Below, piece after piece: positions 28,200-40,744 of a stretch of DNA of 64,000 bases (positions within the stretch are counted from its first letter, which is position 1; every line of letters starts with the position of its first letter). This stretch comes from Procambarus clarkii (Eukaryota; Arthropoda; Malacostraca; Decapoda; Cambaridae). Under the pieces are notes generated by a model. It saw only the letters and a list, made by a program, of their open reading frames with translations, was not told the origin of the DNA and did no database searches. Location: contig NC_091188.1 of NCBI RefSeq assembly GCF_040958095.1, positions 5,059,789 to 5,123,788 of the forward strand, given 5' to 3'. Position numbers and translations under genes: made by a program.

Positions 28200-28650
28200 T
28201 TGAGGAGAGTTCTGAAAGATATTATTGATTGGATCGTTATCCCTCACAGACACCAATCAGAAGATACAATTATTAATATATTACAAAAACAAGAAGACGG
28301 TTAACCTACTTATGAAGAACTCTCCAGACACCAAACAGAACGCCTTAAAAGAGACCAACGCCGTTTAAGCCTTCACATGCCCACTTGGGGACTGTCAGCC
28401 CCAAAGATCTCAGTATATAGGCAAGACAACAACGTCTCTCTCTAGGCGATTAACAATGCACAAGCAACAGGACTCCATCAAGAAGCATATGATCTCCTCA
28501 TACAACCAGACCATCACCAGAGACATCTTAACAACCAACACTGAGATAATTGACAGATATAACGACAACAGACGACTGGATGCTAGTAAGGCCCTACACA
28601 TAAAAAAGTTCAGGACCAGCAATCAACAACCAGTTAACACATAATTATAT
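28200..28650 (+). pseudogene. Penelope-like element, C-terminal GIY-YIG endonuclease fragment
   Basis: One plus-strand frame from about 28378 to 28644 reads CPLGDCQPQ, then QYIGKTTTSLSRRLTMHK, then a region ending in a D-x-KALHIKK block. From family knowledge this is the Cys motif plus GIY-YIG core that ends Penelope-like retroelement proteins. Upstream at about 28285-28345, another frame gives YYKNKKTVNLLMKNSPDT, a plausible end of the reverse transcriptase. The frames are split by stops and the bulk of the element is missing, so it is a fossil. A more decayed relative is at 56700-56910. Confidence 0.78.
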
Positions 28651-28728
28651 CCTACCCACTTCAAGACCTCGAGCCAACGCAGAGACAGGATCCAATGACC
28701 CTGCCTTAGAAACACAAGCAGCCTCAGA

Positions 28729-28731
<3 letters not shown>

Positions 28732-28818
<87 letters not shown>
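28732..28818. repeat. (TA)n microsatellite
   Basis: About 43 TA repeats, starting about 85 bp after the Penelope-like frame ends. Confidence 0.98.
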
Positions 28819-28820
<2 letters not shown>

Positions 28821-28959
28821 GGAACTGGGCCTCACCATAGTACAGAAGAATGTTGAAAGACAGAGTTAAATTTTATGTGGATGAGGAAACGGTTTCGTTA
28901 TTGGGAAAATATTTTTTATTACTGAGAAAAAATAAAAAAAATTGTGAATAGAAGGAACA

Positions 28960-29290
28960 TATATTTTCTTTAGCTGGGTATAAATATGTAGCCTTCACCT
29001 GAAAAATTCAAAACTCGAAATGGTGCAAAGATGAGCCACAAGGCTCGTTTTTTGAGCTGAAGGATTTTTAGCTATGAGGATAAGGTAACGGAACTGGACC
29101 TCAGCACCAGGGGGAATTGAGAGAGTAGACTAAGCAGCATTGTTCGAAGCAAGGAACAACAGCACGGGAGTGGATTTAAGGAAACTAGATGCAACTGAGT
29201 CACAGAATTGTTGGACAGAAATTGGGTTGTGTCATTGCCGTCAATAAGCGAGATAAGTTAGACGGGCAAGTAGTTGAATCTCAAAAGAAA
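28960..29290 (+). mobile_element. Decayed LINE C-terminal fragment
   Basis: The order of blocks (GCACAAGATGAGCC-like, GAGCTGAAGGATTTT, GAACTGGACCTCA, then CAAGGAACAACAGCACGGGA) parallels the LINE segment preserved at 61.96-62.28 kb. No frame remains open. Confidence 0.55.
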
Positions 29291-29367
29291 ATGATTAATG
29301 TTTGATATGATAGAAGTGTGAGTCATTTGGGTGTTGGGACTACGAGTCTCTCCCGTCCATACTAGCA

Positions 29368-29777
<410 letters not shown>

Positions 29778-29779
29778 AT

Positions 29780-30805
29780 TGTGGTTGGTGAGAGTTGAGA
29801 GAGTGTTTGTGTATAGTGCTAAGGGGTTTTCTTGGGGTCAGAGATACGAGAGCGAGGTGGCAAGGTAAGAGTTGTGTGGCCGAGAATTGCAAGACGGAGG
29901 TGTAGATGTGAACGTAGTGAGGGAGAGGGGGAGAGGAGTGGAGCATGAGAGAAGGTCCAGGTCGGCGGCATATGTGTCGACGAAGCCAGTTGGGAGAATA
30001 TATACACGCCCAACATTGTACACTGCATACATTTCTCAGGCTCAATATATAAGCCAGAGCTCACGTTAGACGTCTTGAATAGCTAAGTCTTGGGAGGAGG
30101 AAGAGGAGGTATAAATAAGGAAGAAGAGGGGAAGTAGAGAGAGAGGGGGGATGATGAGGGTGCAAGGTGGGAGAGGGAATAGTGCTGGGGAAAGTGAGAG
30201 TGTTGGAGGCTGGGGTGTGTTCCTTGAGGTGTGTCTTGAGTGATATTTTATTTGGCACAGTTCCTGATGATGCGAGACTGAGTATTTACGTAAAATTCCC
30301 AGAGGTGAACCGGATGGATGAATGGCTGTGGCACTTGTGTTTTCGTGTCCCTCTCTCAAGTGTGTGTTCTGAAGTGGCCGAGGTCTGATAGAGTGCGTCT
30401 ATGTGTCCTGAAGGGAGGGTCATTTTCTGATTCTCAAATTATCGAGTTATTGCTGTGAAATGGTAGTGTTTACTTGTGAGGAAGGAGTCCCCCATAATCA
30501 AACGAATGTTTTGATTGGCTCGTTCTCTGGTAGGGAGCTCCTCCTCCCCCAACCGTGTGCTCTGAAGGAGTCGTGTTCTGTTGGGGGAAAAGGTGGGGTG
30601 GGGGGGAGAGGTTCTCCTTTTCCAAGGTCATGATGTGAATGGCGTCGGCTCTTGTGAATGGAGAGTGCTGGCGTGGCCCCTTATAGCGAGAGGTGACTCC
30701 CAGGAAAGCTTTATATAAGAGAGGCGGTTTTGCATATTGGTGTAGTGACCTTATATTCCCCCGTGTGAAAATTCAGATCACAGACATAGAGTCTGTGAAT
30801 ATTGT
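29780..30805. other. Unassigned spacer, G-rich in parts
   Basis: Purine-rich between about 30075 and 30220. No supportable gene. Confidence 0.4.
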
Positions 30806-30916
<111 letters not shown>

Positions 30917-30982
30917 CCATATGCTACACTCCGAAAGGTTTTAGGTCGCACATGTATACACGCTGTAGACCGGATGTGATGC

Positions 30983-30984
<2 letters not shown>

Positions 30985-31042
<58 letters not shown>
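30985..31042. repeat. (GT)n microsatellite
   Basis: About 28 GT repeats, 70 bp after a long TA array. Confidence 0.97.
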
Positions 31043-31044
<2 letters not shown>

Positions 31045-31234
31045 CAGCTCCACAGGTGCCATGAGTGCCAGTCTTAGGGCAAAGGTGTCGACTTCTGTTC
31101 ATTTGGTTAAGAAAACAAAATATATATGTTTGCCCCTTTTCGTAGCGCATGTGTAGTAAAACTGTTTCACTTTTCCAATAGTTGTCTTCTACATAATCTT
31201 TATTTTATATATCTCAAAAGAATTTGGAAATCTG

Positions 31235-31330
31235 GATTAAGTGATTGATTGATTGACGGACATGAAACCACCACAAGAGGTGGCACGGGCATGAGTAACC
31301 CCGTTGGAGGTAGATGTTTGGAGTAAATGT
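31235..31330 (+). mobile_element. Fragment of a dispersed repeat (GGTGGCACGGGCATGA block)
   Basis: GATTGATTGATTGACGG, a short linker and GGTGGCACGGGCATGAGTAA are shared with 63378-63430, where the same block follows the single-unit relative of the 24.7-kb array. This links three loci to one interspersed family of unknown type. Confidence 0.6.
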
Positions 31331-31400
31331 GATCTTTGGTTGTGTAATATCTTGAAGTGTCTCTGGGGTCTGGTTTAACTGAGTTATGAAGGTAAGAAAA

Positions 31401-31406
<6 letters not shown>

Positions 31407-31496
<90 letters not shown>
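31407..31496. repeat. (TA)n microsatellite
   Basis: About 45 TA repeats ending at the left terminus of MITE-like copy 3. Confidence 0.98.
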
Positions 31497-31499
<3 letters not shown>

Positions 31500-31882
31500 G
31501 TACCTAGTAGCCAGAACGCACTTATCAGCCTACTATGCAAGGCCCGATTTGCCTAATAAGCCAAGTTTTCCTGAATTAATATATTTTCTCTAATTTTTTT
31601 CTTATGAAATGATAAAGCAACCCTTTTCTCTATGTATGAGGTCAATTTTTTTTATTGGAGTTAAAATTAACGTAGATATATGACCGAACCTAACCAACCC
31701 TACCTAACCTAACCTAACATATATATATAGGTAAGGTTAGGTTAGGTAGCCAAAAAAAGCTAGGTTAGGTTAGGTTAGGTAGGTTAGGTAGACGAAAAAA
31801 CATTAATTCATGAAAACTTGGCTTATTAGGCAAATCGGGCCTTGCATAGTAGGCTGATAAGTGAGTTCTGGCTACTAGGTAC

Positions 31883-31885
<3 letters not shown>
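31497..31885 (-). mobile_element. TA-embedded MITE-like element, copy 3
   Basis: 389 bp, nearly the same length as copy 2, in the opposite orientation judged by the position of the AACGTAGATATATGACC block. It has inverted termini and a core with CCTAACC and GGTTAGG runs separated by ATATATATAGGTAAGG. TA arrays flank both sides. Confidence 0.92.

Positions 31886-31974
<89 letters not shown>
31886..31974. repeat. (TA)n microsatellite
   Basis: About 44 TA repeats starting immediately after the right terminus of MITE-like copy 3. Confidence 0.98.
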
Positions 31975-31979
<5 letters not shown>

Positions 31980-32598
31980 TCTCCTAACTCCTTCATTCCT
32001 ACAGTCTTTCTCTCTATCACTTACCTTTCCCTCTTCCCTGCTTCTTCCTTCTCCTATTCTCTTTCCCTTCAATATCCTCTCTTCCCTCATTTATTCTCTC
32101 TTCGCTCACTTCCCGACTCTTCTCTTACAACTACTACTCCTCCTCCCCCTCCTAACTCCAAGACCGCCATAACGCCCGGTTAAATCTTCCCTGAATAGTT
32201 TCCCATCTGACTAGTTCCCATTTTTTTCCATGGGAAGAAAATGGGAAAGTCTTGAGGGGTAATCATAATTATTGCGCGTAAATACCATGGGACAACGGAG
32301 TCGTTTGCTCCTGGCTTGGAAACTTATGCCCTCTACCAATCTCGAATTCCTCTCAAGGTAAATGGAATGACTTGAAAAATTTGACTTCCACTACATTAAA
32401 CAGTGGGCTCCCTCTCTTGAACCAGTCCCAGCCACCTTAGAGAGCCAACAGCTCCGGCTCCTCCTATCCGCTTCGTCCTCCATATCTCCTCCTTGACGAT
32501 GCCACCAAACGAGCCTACATTCTTTGAACTGTGAAGGAGATTGATAGAGCAGTTCCTTGTGTGAGACACAGCGACGTTTGTTACGGCTCCTTCAGGAC
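31975..32598. other. Unassigned spacer
   Basis: Pyrimidine-rich at first (to about 32160), then mixed. No gene or element recognised. Confidence 0.4.
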
Positions 32599-32837
32599 GG
32601 GTTGTTAGGTGGTGAATGGGTTGTTAGGTGGTGATAGGGTTGTTAGGTGGTGATAGGGTTGTTAGGTGGTGGACGGGTTGTTAGGCGGTGATAGCGTTGT
32701 TAGGCGGTGATAGGGTTGTTAGGCGGTGATAGGGTTGTTAGGCGGTGATAGTGTTGTTAGGCGGTGATAGGGTTGTTAGGCGGTGATAGGGTTGTTAGGC
32801 GGTGGACGGGTTGTTAGGTGCTGGACAGGCTGTTAGG
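32599..32837. repeat. 19-bp minisatellite, about 12 copies
   Basis: The unit GGTTGTTAGGCGGTGATAG repeats, with GGTGGACG and GGTGAATG variants at the ends and diverged GTTGTTAGG-like words continuing to about 32860. Confidence 0.93.
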
Positions 32838-32864
32838 GAAGGACTGCCTGTTGGGCGGACAGCC

Positions 32865-34552
<1,688 letters not shown>

Positions 34553-34554
34553 AC

Positions 34555-35365
34555 TCTCTCCCGTTATCTTTTAATTTTCTCCCCTCCCTTCATTCTGTCC
34601 ATTTATCATATTCTACCTTCCTTCACTATTTCCTTAACCTCTTTTCATCCCTTCCTCTTCCTCCTCCTCCCTTACTCCTTTCCTATTTCCCTTCCTCTAT
34701 CACTCCCCACCTTCCCTTCCTCCTTTCTCCTTCCCTATAACATCCCCTCACTCCTTTTCCTTCCTTCCTCTCTATCTCACTACCTCCCCTACCTTAATCC
34801 CTGCTTTCCTCCCTTTACCTCTCGCTCATTTTTATCTTTATCCCCTCCCCTCCCTCTCTCCTTCACCCCTCACTCCGTCTCCCCTCTCCCACGCTCTGCT
34901 AGTTTCCCTCGTTTGGATAGTAATTACACATGATTTAACTATTACATCGACTACATACGCGGTCTGATGAGAGGGGAGAGTAAGGGGGGGGGGAGTTCAA
35001 GGTGAGGGGAAGGAGAGGTATTGGAGGGGGAAGGTGAGAGGGGAAAGGGGAGAGAGAGAGATAGAGAGGGGAGAAGGGAAGAGGGGTGAGTAAAAATACG
35101 TGTGAGGGAAGAAGAGAGCTCAGAGGAGAGTGGGGGAGAGTAATACAGAGAGGGTGAGACACTAGAAGGGTGAGGAAGGGAAGGGTGAATGAGAGGGTGG
35201 AAGAGTAAGAAAGGGAGAGGTGATGGGAGAGAAGGGAAAGGGTGAGGAACAATTACCGAGCTATCGGAAAGGCCATAAAGTTGCCATTCAGGCCAGATGG
35301 CCCCAACGAGCCGGTATCAAGTACAAGATATGTGGATAGAGCGGTGGCTGCCTCCGCACGCGCGT
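34555..35365. other. Unassigned pyrimidine- then purine-rich spacer
   Basis: C/T-rich to about 34900, then G/A-rich from 34970 to 35250. Low-complexity frames only. Confidence 0.5.
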
Positions 35366-35366
35366 G

Positions 35367-35386
35367 CACACACACACACACTCACA

Positions 35387-35469
<83 letters not shown>

Positions 35470-35543
35470 CCCGGCTGGGAAGACGGGACACCACGAGCGT
35501 AGCTCTCATCCTGTAACTACACTTAGGTAATTACACATAGGTA

Positions 35544-35630
<87 letters not shown>

Positions 35631-35707
35631 TATTAGTCAACAAGCAGCAAGAGTACAGGAGCTAATGTTCGATCCTGCAGGCACAAATAGGTGAGTACAA
35701 GAAGATG

Positions 35708-35803
<96 letters not shown>
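35367..35803. repeat. Three (CA)n arrays separated by LINE-tail sequence
   Basis: Arrays at 35367-35467, 35547-35629 and 35710-35803. The second is preceded by ACTTAGGTAATTACACATAGG. The third is preceded by GATCCTGCAGGCACAAATAG then GTGAGTACA, which matches the inverse of the LINE 3' end at 54480-54520. Confidence 0.93.
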
Positions 35804-35804
<1 letters not shown>

Positions 35805-36149
35805 TCTCTCTCGACTCTTTACTCCCTCGAGTGAAGGAGAGTGGAAGCCTAGGTCAGACTTACCTGCAAATGCATGGTATAGAGAATCCATGAAGAGTAT
35901 GTTGTTTGGAGGAGGATGGAGCCAGTAAGAGGAGAAGTTTGGAGGAGAGGAGAGAGAGAGATCGTGTAAGAACATCAGTTCTTCCAGAAAGGAAGGAACG
36001 AAAGGAAAGAAAGCAAAAGATAAGAAAGAAAAGAAAGAAAAGAAAGAAAGAAAGGTCAAATAATAGGATAAACAGGAAAGGACATGCCTGCAGTGATAGG
36101 AATTCAGGCACAGACGAGAATGGCTGGAAAAAATCATAATAAAGAACAT

Positions 36150-37790
36150 TTTTCAAGCTAAGTTGGTACAGGATGGAACGAAATAGGCTGCTAAAGGTTG
36201 CATGTAAGAACTAATCTCTAAAAGGAAAAATCTGGAAAAAGAATACACTTTAGCATAATCCAAGTTCCAATAATTATTTTCTACAGAGGTATAGAACAAT
36301 AGAAGGACCGAAGACAGTAGTTACATTAATAAACAACTCTCCTCCAAATAGAAGATCAGAACATGTGAATGACAATAAAGTAATGTTAATCTATTATCAT
36401 TTCAGTATGCACAGGTTAGTCGTAAGTTGCAATTATTATAGATAATAAGTTATGAAAGATTTCAACCAAGGCAAAAAAGACAGGGAAAACTGAGGACACC
36501 ATGGGCGCTAAGATACATTGACAGCTAATGTAATGTAACGATAAACGATAAATGATAAAATATCACAGCAACTATAAACGTTCTAAATCAACATGTCAAC
36601 ATGTCATAAGAATGAGTGGTAATGACGAACCTGTAGAATTTACCTGATTTTTGCTCTGAAAGCGTCACAAACATAAGGGAAGTCAAGTTTAGAGTTCTGT
36701 CCAGGGAAGGGAATACAGGGAAGGGATCACATGACTGGCTAGCTGACAGGAAAATGTATGAACAATCGAGAATTTAGAGCTGGAATTCCTATGAAAAAAA
36801 GTCAGAGAGATAACCTCTCAAAATATAAAAGACTTCCTCAAACAGAAACATCAGGAAGCAGTCGACAAGATTCTCCCTGTTCAAAGAGAGGTTATAAGAA
36901 GACATTGGATTAACTCCATGATTTAATCAGGAGTGCAACATTGCGAAACAGATAAGCATATTTACATGGATAAACTGAAGGAACAACCAGAATAGCGGAG
37001 AGCAAAGGGATTAACAAGAGTGCCATGAATATGTCAGAGGGAGAAGAGAATTCGATATAATTTGAAAATGATACGACATATAACAAAGGGTCAACCCAAG
37101 CTACTGCACGCCTACATCAGGTGGAAAGTAACAAGGGAAGAGAACATCTTTATAGAGAATGACAAGGACGTATGTGATACATTAGATTGACCTGTGGTTA
37201 ATCCAATGTCTTCACAGGAAATTCTTATGCTGGCCACCTACTATTGTATATATAATAAGTCTCTAGAAATAGGAAAACCCCCAGAAAGTTAGAAAACAGT
37301 AAGTGCTGTACCACTAAACCAAAGTGTAGAAATATAGATAATTATGAAGAAAAAGTACTAAGCCATTGCGACTATACAGCTCTAGGAAGGGAAATGAGAA
37401 TAGGGATTTAGGATAGAACGGAGGGAAAAGAATGGTGCCCAACCTATTGGACAGTCGGAAATTTAACCCCGACCAGCAAGAAGCGAGGCCGTCGTTCTAC
37501 AGTCCAGTCCAAGTTGTTGAAACAAAGAAGGTATTGGGCTAAAGGCTCATGTCTGTCCCCCATTCAAGCCCAAAATTCAAGATATTCTAGCAGATCTCAA
37601 ATAGAGTCTTGAAGAACGTATAGAAAGAAAAGTACTTGTTAGTCATCAACAACGTGTAGTTAAGGACGGCAAATTGTGCCTCACTAACTTGATCAATTCT
37701 ATGATCGGGCGAAAGAAATCAGACAAGACAGAGAAGGCTGAGCAAATGGCAGACTTTTGAAACAGTAAAAAAAAAAAATCAAAAGCCTTA
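36150..37790 (+). pseudogene. Heavily decayed LINE reverse transcriptase region
   Basis: The clearest parts are near 37090-37190, where a frame reads KLLHAYIRWKVTREENIFI with one small indel followed by ENDKDVCDTLD, and near 37610-37700, with QQRVVKDGKLCLTNLINSM. These resemble the linker before the reverse transcriptase and its early fingers motif in crustacean non-LTR elements. Many stops and frame changes interrupt it, and a SINE sits at 37362-37512. The left boundary is uncertain: 36150-36900 has similar base composition but few recognisable blocks. Confidence 0.55.
37362..37512 (-). mobile_element. tRNA-derived SINE family 2 inside the decayed LINE
   Basis: On the minus strand it has the head block with ATTTCCGACTGTCC, a purine/pyrimidine linker and the GCAATGGCTTAGTAC end. 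It interrupts the LINE fragment, so it inserted after the LINE. Confidence 0.68.
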
Positions 37791-37795
37791 AATTT

Positions 37796-37905
37796 TGGAG
37801 CCTTTGATGACTCTTTTGGAGCCTTCTTTTGGAGCCTTTGATGACTCTTTTGGAGCCTTTGATGACTCTTTTGGAGCCATTTTGGATGACTCTTCCTTTC
37901 CAAGG
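37796..37905. repeat. Short minisatellite, TTTGGAGCCTTTGATGACTC unit
   Basis: About four imperfect copies of a roughly 21-bp unit. The last copy runs into the hairpin at 37885. Confidence 0.85.
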
Positions 37906-37920
37906 AAAGGAAGAGTCATC
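37885..37920. repeat. Hairpin, 17-bp perfect stem with 2-nt loop
   Basis: GATGACTCTTCCTTTCC at 37885-37901 pairs with GGAAAGGAAGAGTCATC at 37904-37920. Confidence 0.9.
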
Positions 37921-37992
37921 TATTTCTATTTTTTCCCCTAAACTGCATCACAGCTTCTAGTTTATTAAGTCTACACCCTAGCAACTGCACCC

Positions 37993-38032
37993 ATACTACA
38001 CCCTAGCAACACAGGTTGCTAGGGTGTAGTAT
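37993..38032. repeat. Hairpin, 18-bp perfect stem with 4-nt loop
   Basis: ATACTACACCCTAGCAAC at 37993-38010 pairs with its exact complement at 38015-38032 across ACAG. A second partial copy of ACACCCTAGCAACTGCACCC lies just upstream at about 37973. Confidence 0.9.
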
Positions 38033-38039
38033 AATCAAT

Positions 38040-38518
38040 ACATCTTAGTGATCATCATGGGACGATTACTACATCGTTATCACAGCGATGCTGTTAAGTG
38101 ACTATCAATAAATCGCTAGCATAATGAACCCAAGGTGTGGTGACGATCAATACATCACTAACTCAATAAACCCAAGGTATGATGATCAATACATCATTAA
38201 CACAACGAAGCCTTTCACCGTGCAGGGGAGGATGATAAACGATTCTACCACAAGTAACACCATGAATAAATTGGCAAGCGAGCGCTAATTGGTGACCCCC
38301 CCATTTCAACGCGGAATTTTCACGACGAAAGAATTGAGAGCCGAAGCAGACGTAATTGCAACGAGTGACGAATTATTCAATACATTGTCGGTGGATTTAT
38401 TTTTTTGTTATTAGAAAAGTCTCAAAAGCCTTACCAGAGCACACTGTGGTAAACAGCGAGATGAGACTCCATTCAGGAGTAAACGTCTTGCGAGTGTTTA
38501 TTGATGCTGCCATAACTT
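38040..38518. other. Unassigned spacer with diffuse GATCAATACATC words
   Basis: Short words such as ATCAATACATC recur four times between 38032 and 38200, suggesting an old tandem repeat. No gene recognised. Confidence 0.45.
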
Positions 38519-38519
38519 G

Positions 38520-38768
38520 GGAGCCGGTTGGCCGAGCGGACAGCACGCTGGACTTGTGATCCTGTGGTCCCGGGTTCGATCCCGGGCGCCGGCGAGAAAC
38601 AATGGGCAGAGTTTCTTTCATCCTATGCCCCTGTTACCTAGCAGTGAAATAGGTACCTGGGTGTTAGTCAGCTGTCACGGGCTGCTTCCTGGGGGTGGAG
38701 GCCTGGTCGAGGACCGGGCCGCGGGGACACTAAAGCCCCGAAATCATCTCAAGATAACCTCAAGATAT
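38520..38768 (+). mobile_element. tRNA-derived SINE family 1, best-preserved copy
   Basis: The head at 38523-38593 starts GCCGGTTGGCCGAGCGGACA and has a perfect T-arm, CCGGGTTCGATCCCGG. Its first and last bases (GCCGG with CCGGC) can pair. The body and the ATCTCAAGATAACCTCAAGA tail follow. Pol III A and B boxes are inferred from the tRNA-like sequence. Confidence 0.92.
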
Positions 38769-38869
38769 GCTGCAACAACTATATTGACTGAAGTAGAGAA
38801 ACTAAAATTAGGAACTCCTTTAAACATATTTAGAGTAATTGAGTAATTAGTTGCATCTGACCGCTGCAT

Positions 38870-39140
38870 AGGGCAGCCACACATAACAGCCACATATGAT
38901 AGTCACACATAACAGCTACATATGAAAGTCACATATGACAACATTAAAAGAGAGTATTGTATTGTCACAAATGACAAACTGCATATGGCAACCACATTAC
39001 GACAGTCCCATATGACAACTACATATGACAATCACATACGACAGCTACATATGACAATCACATATGAGAAACCCCATCTGCTACATATGATAACCATATA
39101 TGACAACATATAATGATAGCCATATAAGACAGTCACATAC
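38870..39140. repeat. Degenerate CACATATGACA repeat
   Basis: Words of the type ACATATGACAACTACATATG, spaced at about 16-17 bp, fill this region irregularly. It is rich in the NdeI-type palindrome CATATG. Confidence 0.85.
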
Positions 39141-39281
39141 TATATTATAAAAGCGTATCAGACAACATAGTTAACTAAGGGGAACCAAAAATGGATAAAG
39201 ATGTTTCGTTTCCAACCTCCAGAACAAAACCGAGCTTCCACAATCGCAAGTACGTACCTGGGAGATAGCTACTGAGGGCTG

Positions 39282-39300
39282 CATCCTTGAGAGAGAGAGA

Positions 39301-39396
<96 letters not shown>
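39282..39396. repeat. (GA)n microsatellite
   Basis: About 57 GA repeats with two AAAG interruptions near the left end. Confidence 0.97.
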
Positions 39397-39399
<3 letters not shown>

Positions 39400-39689
39400 G
39401 TAGCATAAATGATAGAGAAAAATCGATCAGGAGTTAGTGCATTAGTCACGTACATTGTCTCTAGCTCATAGAGCTAGACGCACATAGATCTCTCTAATTC
39501 TATCTCTATCTGTCATTCCATAACTATGTCTCTATCTGTCTCTCCTTAACTCTACGTTTAACTGTCTTTCCATAACTCTACCTCTACTTGTCTCTCCCTA
39601 ACTCTTTCTATCTCTACTGTATCCCTATATCTCTACTAATGTTTATGTATATAGGAATTAATCTTCAAATCAAGACGGGGAGTCTTGAA

Positions 39690-40080
39690 AACATATCATG
39701 AAAGGTGCAGAATATTAGGGAGATTAAATAGGCAGACAGCTCAGTGAAGACAATGGAGAAATATTGAATGAAGTGATAATGATGATAGAAAAACGGTTGC
39801 AAAAATATACAATCTAGGGTCATATACTGCAAAGACGAGAAAACATAAAACTAGAACACTAAAGATGGTATTTGAGAATGAAGGAGCTTCAAGAATCACT
39901 TCAAGAAGTGATGTAATGGAGGCTGACTCCATACACAGTTTCAAATGTAGATATGATAGAGCCCAATAGGCTCAGGAACCTGTACACTTGTTGATTGACG
40001 GTTTAGAGGCGGGACCAAAGAGCCAGAGCTCAACCCCCGCAAGCACAATTAGGTGAGTACAATTAGGTGAGTACACACCC
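39690..40080 (+). mobile_element. LINE 3' end with tail
   Basis: From about 39870 the sequence GAAGTGATGTAATGGAGGCT through CATACACAGTTTCAAATGTA and GATATGATAGAGCCCAATAG follows the LINE C-terminus also present at 61.5 and 62.6 kb. The tail AACCCCCGCAAGCACAATTA and two GGTGAGTACA repeats end it at about 40076, with only three CA units after it. Confidence 0.8.
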
Positions 40081-40169
40081 GCGAACACAGCTAAATTAGT
40101 CTTCCAGACACTAAATGGAATGTGAATACTTTCGGGAATGCAGCACTTTCATGGAAGTCAAACACATAG

Positions 40170-40400
40170 AAATGCAAAAAAATGCTGGAAAAGGTCCAGA
40201 TATTGACAAAAGTACTTACAATTTACAAATGTGTTGACCTAAGGGAAGTGGACTAAGAAGAATTTTCCCAACAAGCTGGCGATAAGAAGAAAAATGGGAG
40301 ACATACTGAGATGAGATATGTTACTAAGGTGAATTGACCAAGCAGTGAGAGAATAAATACCCTAAGGTAGAAACAACAGTACAAAAGAAACACATGGATA
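40170..40400 (+). mobile_element. Possible decayed LINE fragment
   Basis: The order and composition (AAAAAGGTCCAGATATTGAC, then AAATGGGAGACATACTGAGA and GGTAGAAACAACAGTACAAA) resemble the C-terminal LINE region, but the match is weaker than at other loci. Confidence 0.4.
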
Positions 40401-40410
40401 TATGGATACT

Positions 40411-40524
<114 letters not shown>

Positions 40525-40632
40525 TCTTCATCGGGTCACTGGCCATCTGGGAAAATTTAATGATGGGATGTCTATGAATACCAATAAACTTATGGTTTGT
40601 AAATTCAGCAATGTGAAGATTAATTGGAATTT

Positions 40633-40642
40633 GTGTGTGTGC

Positions 40643-40715
<73 letters not shown>
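40633..40715. repeat. (GT)n microsatellite
   Basis: About 38 GT repeats, with variants continuing to about 40741. Confidence 0.97.
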
Positions 40716-40721
<6 letters not shown>

Positions 40722-40744
40722 TGTGCGTGCATGTATATGTGCAT

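Noticed and set aside
32599-32837. Telomere-like array because of TTAGG words
   Set aside because: TTAGG occurs once per 19-bp unit and is not in tandem with itself, so this is an ordinary minisatellite.
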